DNA of 64,000 nucleotides from the NCBI GenBank assembly GCA_008330645.1, contig VLTN01000024.1, positions 1 through 64,000 of the forward strand, read 5' to 3'. Under the pieces are notes generated by a model that saw only the letters and a list, made by a program, of their open reading frames with translations, had not been told where the DNA came from and did no database searches. How positions within the stretch are numbered: position 1 is the stretch's first letter; every line of letters starts with the position of its first letter. The position numbers and the translations under genes are program-made. This DNA is from Cafeteria roenbergensis (Eukaryota; Sar; Bigyra; Bicosoecida; Cafeteriaceae). This document shows, in pieces, positions 52,630 through 63,114 of the stretch.

Positions 52630-54213
52630 ATGTCGGCTGCGCGCATTGCGGTCAGGTTCGGGCGACAGACGTGGGAGCTCGAGCTGCCGCCGGGGTCAAC
52701 GTTGGAACAGTTCCAGCAGCGAGTGAGCCTCTGTTGCGCGGCGCGCGGCCGCCGTGGCGAAGGCGGGCTGCCCTGGGCTCCACTGCACTCACGCGCGCGT
52801 TGGAGCCACGCCTCTGTCGACCCGCCGCAGGTCGAGGCTCTGACTGGCGTTCCGGTCAAGGGCCAGAAGCTGCTCGGCCCACTTGGCAGGCTAACTGCAA
52901 CAGACGTCGTGGACGCGAGCGCAGCCCGGGGCAAGCCCGTCACAATCATCGGCACAACGCGATCACGCGCCAAGGCTGCGGCTCGAGCAGACGCGGCGGT
53001 CCTCGCCGCCCCCGCTGACCCGCCAGGTGACGTCGCGGCAAGGCCAGCCTGCGCCGGCGACTCGCCGACGCAGCTCGCCGCTGCCAGTGCGTCCGCAGCA
53101 CCGCCGGCGCCCGCCGAGGTTGACTGGGTCAGCGAGGCAGCCGCAGTCGCCGCCGCGCCCATTCCCCCTGCGGCGTTGCACCGCTTGGCCGAGCCCCGCA
53201 GCCGCTGGACCGTGGTCGTGGACGTGGAGGGGGTGCTCACGAGGTGAGGCGCGCGGGCGCGGGTGCCAAGCGCATTACATGTGGCTGCCGTGGCTGAGCG
53301 GGGTCCCCTGCGCTTCCAACGCCCACGGCAGGGCGCACGCGACCGCTGGCCGACCGCCCACCCGTCGGCCTGCTTGGCCCGCAGCCGACGCCCGGGGGAT
53401 GCATCTGCAGCTGGTGCGCCAGTCGCTGAAGCGCGGCCGAGGCCGTTCGCGGCGGCGCTGCTCGCTGGGCTCGCGCTTCGGTTCAACGTGGTGCTGTGGT
53501 CCGAGGAAAGCAGCGAAGGCTCCCGCTGTCTGGAGTCACTGCGAAGAGTGATTGCGGAGGCCCAGACTCAGCTCAGGAGGCTGCGAGACGCTGACAGCCC
53601 CGCCGTCGCGCAGCAGCAGTCGGGGGCTGCGATGCCAGCATCGAGTACCGCCGCAGCCGCGCCGTTGCTGGGCGGGATCTGCGCAGTTTTGGGCGGGGCC
53701 GCAGCCGTGACCGTTGCGACGCGCAAGTTTGGGGAGACGCATTGCCGCCCTCTTGTCCGAGCGACGCGAGCCCTGGGGCTGCCCGAGTCAGCCCTCCCCA
53801 GCGCTGTTCACGTGTCGTGCGAGCCCCGATGGGTGTCGCTTGACGGCACTCAGTCGCTCCTGGTGCGCCGCTTTGAGGCCGATGCTGCCGACGACCCGAT
53901 GCAAGGTGCATCCGACACGGAGCTGTTCGACCTGTTGGCGTACTTTGCATCGCTGGCCTCCATGGGGGCGGTCGAGGGAGCTCGGCACAAACGATGGCGG
54001 CACATTGGGTCTTTGGCGCGCGTGGACGCCACAGAGGCACGCTGGATGGCAGGAATGGACCCCAAGGCACCGGCGCACGCTCAGGCAGTTTCTCACGGCC
54101 ACAGCCACGGCCACGGCCACGGCCACGGCCACAGTCACAGCCATGGCCACAGTCACAGTCATTGCCGCGACGATGGCTCCGAGTCCGAGTCCTCGTCCTG
54201 CTCCGACACATAG
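52630..54213 (+). CDS. Ubiquitin-like plus FCP/HAD-like protein (UBLCP1-like), degenerate active site, His-rich tail
   Basis: UBLCP1 is a nuclear proteasome phosphatase with an N-terminal ubiquitin-like domain and a HAD catalytic domain. Exons 52630-52722, 52831-53243 and 53385-54213 keep phase and give 444 aa. The UBL reads IAVRFGRQTWELELPPGSTL...QQRVEALTGVPVKGQKLLGP (residues 4-60). After a low-complexity linker, the HAD motif I position is TVVVDVEGVLTS. The first Asp is kept but the usual DxDxT second Asp is Glu. Motif II follows as LRFNVVLWSEESSEG (UBLCP1: IVIWSAT). A late segment TELFDLLAYFASLASMGAVE...KRW matches the UBLCP1 C-terminal helix (L..YL..IA..DD......YW). The tail is (Gly/Ser-His)n, about 16 histidines in 35 residues, then SESESSSCSDT. 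Activity as a phosphatase is doubtful; a scaffold or metal-binding role is inference. Confidence 0.7.
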
Positions 54214-55513
54214 AGTCCCAGTCTCCTTCTCCCAAGCATGCCATGCGAAAGCATGCGTGTTCGAACGCTGTCGCTCGAGCTGGCTCGTGGCGGTGGTTTT
54301 CGGCTCAGCCAGTGCGGAGAGGTTCTTCAGTTTGCCCGGCATCCTCCGGACGCACGTTTCGACGGTGGTGATCAGAAAGAGCGACGCGATTTCGTCGTCC
54401 ACGAGGGCGGGAAAAAAGTTGGCCAAGCAGTCCACCTCCGGTCGCACGAATCTACAGTGCGTGCGAGGATGCGCCATGCAAATCTTTGCAGTGAGCGAGC
54501 AAAGGCGTTGAGCAGGCCTAGTGGCCCATTGAAGCACTGCCTGGCTGTGCACTGGAAGCGACTGGGCGCCGAGTGCGAAGTCTGCAGCACAGCCGTGGCG
54601 GAGCGGGGCAATCGACTCTGACAAGCTGGCCCGATGCAAGCGGAGAGCAGCTAAGGCCGAGAGGAGCGCCAAGGTCCCTACGCTGCGCCTGTCCCACCAC
54701 TGAACACAGCCAGTCGGCACGGCTCCAGGAATTCCACGGCCTGCCACCGTCGGAGCTGAGGCTCTCGCGATTGACGTTGTCGACGTCCCAGGTGCTCGTC
54801 GCTTGCGCATTCGAGGGCACGCAGCTTGGCGATTCCTTGCAGGCCAACGGACACAAACGAACCGCTTTCAGCATATGCGGATAGGATTCATCTCGGTTTC
54901 GCGGGTTTGAAGGCAGGGCTGTGCCACCCCTGGCTCGCGAGCAAGCTCACGACAGTTGCAACGCACTCCTGGCGCGTGAATGGAGGCTATGCTGCAGCGA
55001 ATGAGAGCTGTGTTGCTGACGCCTTGTCAAGCCTCCCGCTGCGGCTGTGATCCGCGGCCCCAGGCAGACGTGTGAATGCAGCACCATGTCCCGCACAGGT
55101 GCAGTCGCCCGGTCCACAGTTGCAGCAGCGCCCGCACCGATGCACATGGATCGGGAATCGTCTGCTCTATCAAGTCTCGGTGCAGAGGTTCGCCGTCGCA
55201 GGTGCTGCCGCGACACCAGGCCGTCGCGGCAGCGCTTGGCGACGTCAACGACGGAGGCCGCTCCAGTCGTCAGGAGCAGCGGTGTCGGAGGCGCGCGCAC
55301 CCCAGCGAGTGCAAGCCCAAGGAACGGACAAGGCATCGGATCACGGTTCCTGCCTCTAGCAACTTTGTTGGCTGGTGCCGACAGAAGCAGAAGAAGCTCA
55401 TGGTTGACATTCGCGCTCGCAAGTCCGCGGCTCTGCCGTCGCGCTCGGCTGGCGGCAACGGCTGCTCGCCGAGATACAGACACAGGAGGCTCGCCGCAAG
55501 CGGGGCGGCAGCG
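54214..55513. other. Lower-GC intergenic region
   Basis: 1.3 kb with visibly lower GC than the flanking genes. Long open frames occur on both strands. Only one stretch (listed separately) has a coding-like third-position bias. It should also hold the promoter of the LRR gene. No repeat or RNA gene is seen. Confidence 0.4.
54250..54450 (-). CDS. Candidate minus-strand exon of an unidentified gene
   Basis: Minus-strand frame reading VRPEVDCLANFFPALVDDEI, then ASLFLITTVETCVRRMPGKL. In an otherwise lower-GC region these codons end almost always in G or C (by eye about 85%), as in the proven genes here, while the plus-strand frames do not. A possible acceptor (ACTGTAG) lies just upstream at about 54451. 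A second stretch (FNGPLGLLNAFARSLQRFAW, about 54460-54560) is offset by one frame. I do not recognise the protein. No start, stop or full exon set could be defined, and the same frame runs on as an antisense shadow of the His-rich tail. Treat it as a lead only. Confidence 0.25.
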
Positions 55514-58500
55514 ATGGACGCGCTGCTGCTGCGCTTCGAGGCCGAGTCTGACCAGCTGGGCCAGCAATTCCCGTCTGATGCCGTGAGCAGTCGCCCCGAT
55601 GGCAGCTCGCAAACCGCCTAGGCGTCCGGGGCGCGAGCGCACGCCCTGCCACGCAGGAGCGCGGCGCAGGCAAAGCGACCCAAGCGGCGGACGCACGCCT
55701 GTTGGCAGGTTTTCCCGGCTGGCTCCACGCCTGATGGCTCCGTGCCCTCGGCGCGTGGCTCGACTTGCGGCCCGCAGGTTGCTGAGCGGCTGCGCGAGTT
55801 TTGCGACTCGGCCGACGAGGGCATAGGGCTGCTGGACCTTTCGGGCGTTTGCTTTCGTGATGGCGACTTGTCTGCTGCTCTCGTGGCCGTCCGCGCGTCG
55901 CCCCTGCTGTCGTCGCTGCGCCACTTGGACGTGACGGGAGCTCGCATCGGTGAGCCGGCGCCCTGCTGCCGCATCGCAAGCGACTTCTGTCGCTGTCGTC
56001 CCGGTGGCAGCACCTGTCGCTCCTCTCTTGCGCGCTCCCCGCTCGCATCGACGTGCGCCCCGCACAGCTCGCGCTCCCGCCACTGGCCATCGCTACCTCC
56101 GCTCGCGCGCTGCCGCAGCCACCCGCTGTCGGCGCCGCCTGGCTCTGCTCATCAGGGCGGCGCCGGCTCTCAGGCACTTTATCGCGCAGCGGTGTGACCT
56201 GGGAGACGTTGGTGCGGAACAGCTCTGCCTCGCTCTCTCTGGCAGAGCCACTTCGCCGCTCCGCACACTGGACCTCTCGTCCAACGACTGCGGGCCTGCC
56301 ACGGCCAGGGCCATCGCTCATCTCCTCGCTCTGCCGGACTCTTCGCTGGAGCGGCTCTGCCTTGACGGCAACCGCATCGGCGACGAGGGCGCAGCAGACA
56401 TCGCGGCGGTGCTGTGCGGCACCGCCGCCGGGCTCTCCAAGGGCAACGGCGCCCCCAGCGCGCTGCAGGGCCCGTTCGACCCGAGCAAGTCCCTGCAGAG
56501 CCCTTCGGCGAGGCGGGGGCCCGGCGGCTTCCTCGCAACGCGCAGCCAGGGGTTCGGCTCTCCCGCCGTCGTCAGCTCGGCCACGTCGCGGTCGGTGTTC
56601 TCGCCCCGTGCCGTTCGGAACCGCGCGGCGCTCACTGCAGGCTCTGCGGCAGAAGTGTCCGCGGCGGACGGAGCCGGCTCCAGCGACGGCTCTGCCAGGG
56701 GAGGGTCGGTCCTCCCGTGCCTCCGCACGCTCTGCCTGCGGAGCTGCGACCTCGGCAGCCGCGCCGGCCACGCGCTCGTGCTTGCCGCCCGGTCAAACGG
56801 AAGGATCCTCCACCTCTCCGCAGCCTTCAACGCGTTCTCAGACTCCCGGCAGATTGCCATCGCCGAGGCAACGGCGCGAAACCGCGCGGCGTACGAGGAG
56901 GCCGGCCGCCCCTGCCTCCGCGTCGCGCCCTCCGGTGGCGTCCGGGGGACTGGGTCATCAGGCCGGGCCGGATGCGTGGGCGGCGAGCTGCCCTCAGAGG
57001 CATGGGCCTACCCGCCGCCGACGTCGGCAGAGCTCGCGGTCGCTGCTGGCGTCCGCGGTGGGGCCCCGGTGTGGGCAGCTCTGCATGCGCCGTCTGCTCC
57101 GGCCAGCTCTGCCGGGTCGGAAGGATCGCCGTTCTGGGAGGGCGAAGAGCGCGCTGGTGGGGCTGCTTGCCAGCGTGACCTGGGTGGCGAGGCGTCGGAG
57201 GCCGAGGGTGGCCGCGCAGGGGCTGGGGGCGGCGGCGCCCGCGGTGAAGGTGGTTTCGGCGGTGCTGCCAGTGGTGGTGAGACTGCCGGTGGTGGTGATG
57301 GTGGTGGTGATTATGGCGGTGGCGGTGGTCGCAGCGAAAGTTACCTGAGCAGGGCTGTTGACGGCGAGGCTCGTGAGCGATGGGCTGGTGACGGCACGTC
57401 GGCTGCCAGGGACCTCGCGCCCCAGCCCCGACCACTGCACGATTTCCGGGCGGTTGCAAGCCAGCCCTCGTCGGGAATGGTCACCCCCGCCAGCCCAGGC
57501 ACGCCCACTGCCATGTCGGAGGCGTCTGACGCATCCTCCGCCCAGCGCCGACGCCTGCGAACGCCGGCGCTTACTGCACCCGCGAACGCTGCCGCCCAAC
57601 CCCCGGGCCCAGACGACCCCGCCAGCCAGTCAGGGCCGCCGGGTGACACTTCACCTGCCCGGGAGGCCTTGGCAACAGAGCTGGAGGCGGCGCTGGGGCT
57701 GCCCCCATCTGCAGAGACCGAGCAGCCGTCACGAGGGCGTCTGGCGTCGGTCACAGCTGGGTCACGCGCCCCCGCCGGCGCGCAAAGCTCGCCCCCAGCT
57801 CTCACCAGCGCGCAGCACAGGTCTTCCCGAGAGGCTGCCGGGAGCCCTGGACCTGAGCGCGAGCCGGCACCTCGCCCTGCCGCGCGGAGCGGCATTCGGC
57901 AGAGCCGCGAGCCCACGTATTCCGTCGCGACAGTGACCCCCCGGGAGGGAGGCGCGTCGACGGAGGTCTCGGGATTCAACATCAGTTCGGGTCAAGTGAC
58001 AATCAAGACACGATCGGCGGTCGGTAACGCGCCTGTCAGCGCGGCGTCGTCGGACGCCAATCAGCTGGACGAGCGGGCATCCCGGTTGGCCCCGCCCACA
58101 GCGGGTCCCGCCCAGCAGCGCCCGGCCCCGGCAGAGGCGTCTTTGGCCGGTCGCCGGCACTCGGAGGTGCCTCCCCCGCCGCCCGCTGCGGGCGAGAACA
58201 TCGCGAGGGTGGTGGTTCCGCTGAGGTCGACGGAGAGCCCCTGCCCGGAGGCGGAGCCGCCTTTGCAGGCAGAGCCGATTCAGCCTGCCAGCCGGCCGCC
58301 GCCACCGCCGCTGGCGCCGGCAGCGCATGCCGACGCAGACCCTCCCGTGCCGGTCAGCACTGCCACCCACAGTGCTGGAGGCAGCAGCCGCCCCACAGGG
58401 CCCAGGCCCGCCTCAGCGAGGCTCTCAGCCGAGGCGCCGGGGACGGGGGCCGAGACGACGGCCCGACGCCCTTCCGACGGCGCCGGGGGCGGCGATGACG

Positions 58501-60493
58501 ACGAGGCGATTTCTCCGGTTTCGCCGCGGTTTCGGGCTCCGACAGTAAGCTCGTCGATCAGGAGGGATCGCGCCATCGAGGCCCGGGTGCGGGCGCAGCT
58601 GCAGCCGGCAGCTGGCCGCACGGCCGCTGGAGGCGATGCTTTGAGCGGCAGAGCTGGCCGCAGCGCAGACCCGGCCTTCTCCGAGCGAGGCACAGCCGCA
58701 GGCTCCGTCGCCGCGAGCGGCCGAGGCAGCGTGGCGGACGGCGCGAGCGCGCGGCCAAGCCGGGCTCATTTGGCCGTCGGCGCCGACCAGGCGCCCACGG
58801 CCGCCGCTGCGGCGGCGCAAGCCAGGGCAGCGTACCGGGCCGCCGGGTCCTCTGGCACCGCCGCGGCGGCCGCGGGGCCAACTGGGCACGATGGGGTTGT
58901 GATCGGCGCATCAACACTGCCGGTGTCGTCTCGCGGTCGCCGGCCGGTCGCTGTCCCGTCATCAATCAACGAAGCGGCTCTGCCACGATCCAGGGCCTCC
59001 AGCCGAACCTCTGGCAGAGCCTCTCACACTTCCAAGAGGGCGCCGGCCGGCCTCAGGCCTAGCAAATCGACGAGGAGGGCCGTTGCAGCCGCTCAGGCCT
59101 CGGCCGTCAACCACGAGGTCGCCCGCCTGGCAGAGGCGGCCGCCGAGGCCCAGCGGAGGGACCAGCGGCGGCAGGCTCGGAGCCAGGCGTCAGCTGACGC
59201 CATGGCAGCAGCCGTCGCGGCGTCGCTGACGTCGCGCGGCGAGACGCTTCGGTCGGAGGCGGAACTCCGCCTCCGGTCAGCGGAGAGTCACGCCGTCTCG
59301 ATGCGACAGACCCGGCAACCGACGAGCACGCATCGATCACCAGCATCGAATGCGTCGCGCGACGCAAGCCCGCGCCAGGCGCAGCCACCACGCCAGCGTC
59401 TGAACCCTCCGAGCGCCACGGCCAGCCCGCGCTCTGCCGCGGTTTCACCGGACGTGCTGCCTCGATCAAGCGCCGTCTCCGCTCGTCAGCAGCAGCGCGG
59501 GAGGGCGCAGCCGCGGAGAGGTCCCCCGCAGTCCCGTGGCGCCGCGCAGCCTGGCGGCCGGGGCCGTGCGGACGCCTCGTCGCACACTCCCGGGACAGCC
59601 CACAGGACAGCCGCGGTTTCACGGGCAGTGGACGCGCGTGCGGCGGGATTGGCGTCCGATCTGGACGCGCTGTTGCACCGGGCGGAGGCATCGGAGGGGG
59701 CGATGGAGGAGCTGGTGCGGGGCTCGGAGTGGGAAGCCGATGACGCTGAGTGCGGAGCCGACGGCGCGGACATTGAGACGAAGTCTGTGGGCGCAGAGTC
59801 CGGCACATCGGAAGTCGCCCGGCCAGCGTTCCGTGGCGACGGCTCTGCCGTCGGCGATGAGGGCGTGACAGCCGGCCCCGTCCGGACCGACCATCGACCC
59901 GCGGAGCGGGGAGCACGCGGGTCGTTGCCGCGCTCTGCCGAGTGGTCCGCGCCCGCCTCCCCTGCCACGTCGCTGCCCCGGCCTGCCCCGGCGCCGCCAC
60001 GCCCCACGCCGCGCACGTCGCCCCTGGCCCGTCAGGCGGAACGCTCTGCCGCACCGGCAGAGCCGCGGGCGTCGCCTCCGATCCGCCCCATGCCGTCGCT
60101 GGCGCAGCTCGGTGCTCGCGCCAAAGGCGCACCGCGAGGCCGCGCCGACCCGGTCAGGCGCGCGTCACCAGCCGGTCCGAAGCCTGTCAGCGTGCGACTT
60201 GCTGAGACAGAGACAGCCGCCGCTCCGGCCGATGGGCCGGTTGAGGGCCGCACGCCAGCTGACCACGGCGCCGGCTGGATCGGCGCGGAGATCGGCAGCG
60301 AGGCGCCTGACGTCGGCGGTCGGCGCCTGCCCCGCTCGCCCACCTCCCGGCCACTGAGCCGCGTGGCGTCGCCAGAGCGGCGCCTCCGCCCAGCGACTGC
60401 TGCGAGGGCTCCGCTTCCGGCCTCAGCGGAAGCGACCGCGGCGGTGGGGCGCACCTCGTCTCCATCTCACCAGCTGCCGCCGCCCGTGCAGCT

Positions 60494-60579
<86 letters not shown>

Positions 60580-62894
60580 GCCCGAAGCGCGAAGTTGCCG
60601 ACGCAGGCACTGACCCCCTACCGGCAGAGCTGGATCGCGATCAGCTCCGTCAGCCCACAGAGGCAGAGCCGAAACACGAAGTGGGTACTCAGGTTGACGT
60701 CGCAGTCTCCGCCTCCACCCAGACAGGCGAGCTGCGTGCGCGTGACCCAGCCGGAGTTGGCCGGCACGCGGCTTCAAGGGCAGAGCTCGCCAAGGCAGCG
60801 CAGGCAGAGCTGTGGCGCGGGCCGCTGCAGCAGCACGGGGCCACTGCTGCTGCGGCCACGGCGCTGGCGCTGCAGCGGAGCGGGCAGCCATCGGATTACA
60901 GCCGGGCCATGCGGCGGCAGGGCGTGCCCGGACGGCGGCTGACAAGCCATCAGCCGACTCCGAGCTCCAAGGCGCCCCAGTCCCGTCTGGACCGGGCAGG
61001 CATCAGCCGCAGGTCTGGCGCGCGTCATGGAGGCATCAGCGATCGGTTCGGTGGCAGGGCGCAACAGGAGTCGCTCCCCGCGCCCGCAGCCAGCGGAGGC
61101 GGGCCACCGCCAACCGCGTTCGTTACAGACGCGCCCACGGGTGGCGACAGCGGTGGCGGCGGCGGCGGTGGTGGCGGCGGTGGCGGCAGCAGCACCCTTG
61201 ATGGCGGCGCCGCCTCTGGCCGTGCCGGTCCGTCGCGCGCTCTCGCGGCCGAAGCGTCAGCGGCAATGCGTCGCTCGTCTGCCAGCGGGGTGGTGGCCCC
61301 GGCCCCGTCCGCACGCCGCCCACACTGTGAAACCGCTGGCGGGCGCGCGCTGGCCGCATCTGCGTCGGCGGTTGTCGCCTCGCGGGCGCCCACCGCCCCG
61401 GCAGAGGCGCAGGGGCGCTTCGCGGCCCAGCGGCCTGCGGAAGACGACGGGCGCGGCCGCCCTCCGTCGCCGCACCGCCGGTCGCGGAGCAGGTCGGCGG
61501 CCGCGGCGCGAGCTCGACGGGCCCGGGGCGCGGCTCTGCCGGCCGCCCCGGACGCGGGGTCACCGACCAAGGCAGCCGCAGGGCAGGGCGGCGGCCCACC
61601 TCCTGCTGCTGCTGCTGCTGGCGCCGCACCGTCGGGCGCGGGGGATGCGTCGGCATACCATCGGCAAGCGTGGTCGGTGCGCGCCAGTGCTGGCCCTGGA
61701 GGGGCCCACCGCGCGGCGCACGGGGGGACGGCCAGCGCCCCGCCTGCTGCAGCTCCGGCTGCGACTGCGTCTGATCGGCTCGCATCTCACCCGGCAGAGC
61801 CAGCGCCATATCCTGCCGGCGCGCCTGCTGCTGCCCCGCCGGCGGCCGCAGCGGCGGGGTCTCCATCCCGCCCAGCCGGTGCTCCGCGTGCCGCAGACGT
61901 GGCCCGCCCGACCGGCAGAGCGGAGTCTTTGCATCCCCTGTGCACAACGGCTCCTCGGCGGCGGGAGCAGCGCGAGCCAGGCTCCAGGGGACAGGCGCCG
62001 GCTGAGCGGGCGAGCGCTGTGGGGCATGCCCGGCGTCAAAGAGGAGCCTCGGGCGCCGGAGCAAGCATGCCGGCGGCGGGCGCATCGTTTGCCGCGCGTG
62101 CATCTGTGCCTGGAGACGTCAGCGGCACCACCCCCAGCGCAAGTGGCGTCAGCGCGGCTGTCAGGCCGGCCGGGGCAGCAACAGGGCGAGCGCCAGCGCC
62201 GTCGGCCCCGCTGCTCGTGCTCGCAAGCAAGCAGGCGCAGCCTCCGCAGCAGCCCCACGCAGCTCGCGAGGCGGCACCGCTGCAGAGACCTGCCGCTGCG
62301 CAACAGGCGCGCGCCGCTGGCGGCGCGGCTGCTGCACGCGTCGACTCCACGTCGCGGCAGCCGGGTACCCTGCGCACGGGGCACCCTGTGGCAACGGATC
62401 TGGCCTCGGCTCGAGCCTCAGCCACGCGCGGGGCTCTTGCGCAGGCTTGGTCGTCGCGGTGCGTCCCGCCTCCGGCGGCACCCATGCAGGAGCCTGGCGC
62501 AGGCGCAGGCAGCGGCGGCCGCGCAGACGTGCTGCCGCCGAGCGTTTTGAGCGCTGTGGACGGGGCCACTGCAAGCGCGCGCGCAGCTGCGGAGCCACGG
62601 GGTCGCAGTACGCCTGCCGCCTCGTCAGCCGCTGTGCACGCCGGAGTCGCAGGGGCAGCCGCAGTGGCGTCCGCTCGCGCCAGCCCCAGTGGACACCGCG
62701 GTGTGCGCGCTGCGCCGTCGCGACAGCGCCTAATGCCTCGCTCTGAAGCGGCGGGCGCGTCGGCGCGCGTGCCTCTTCGGAGCGGGGGCGCCACGCGGCT
62801 GGGGGGCGCGGTGATGATATCCGAGTTCGGCGTGGCATCCGTCGGACCCGGACACCGCGGCGCTCGCATGAGTGAGAGCGAGCTTCGTGCTTGA
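55514..62894 (+). CDS. LRR protein with very long disordered region and polyglutamine
   Basis: Exons 55514-55582 (MDALLLRFEAESDQLGQQFP), 55778-55949 and 56119-62894 fit in phase (donors GTGAGC) and give 2,338 aa. Residues ~25-330 hold leucine-rich repeats of the ribonuclease-inhibitor/NLR type: GIGLLDLSGVCFRDGDLSAA, LSSLRHLDVTGARI, LRTLDLSSNDCGPATARAIA, LERLCLDGNRIGDEGAADIA and LRTLCLRSCDLGSRAGHALV. Everything after ~350 is Ala/Pro/Ser/Arg/Gly-rich and probably disordered, with Gly tracts (about 57215-57340 and 61140-61190) and a glutamine run from (CAG)28 at about residue 1540. Just after it come GTQVDVAVSASTQTG, containing TQT-type motifs like those bound by dynein light chain LC8. The C-terminus ISEFGVASVGPGHRG is less biased. 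I recognise no orthologue; the LRR subtype suggests a scaffold or regulator, not a specific function. Confidence 0.75.
60495..60578. repeat. Pure (CAG)28 trinucleotide run
   Basis: Uninterrupted CAG repeat of about 28 units in frame as glutamine in the LRR-protein exon, preceded by CAGCTG (Gln-Leu). No CAA interruptions are seen. Confidence 0.9.
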
Positions 62895-63114
62895 GAGAGC
62901 CCCTGGCGCGTTTTGACCGCAAATGCAGCGCAGGCCCCCTCGGTTGGGGCAGGCCGAGCAAGCTTGGCCGACTGATGCACGCGCACCAAATCCATCGCGC
63001 CCGGCTCTGCTCGGAAAAAAACGTGCCGACTCGACCGCTTCCGCTGCGGAATCTCGCCGTCCCGCACGCACTCCCTGCCTTGCTCGCCCGGGACCCCCGC
63101 GGCGGCCGGCGCAG

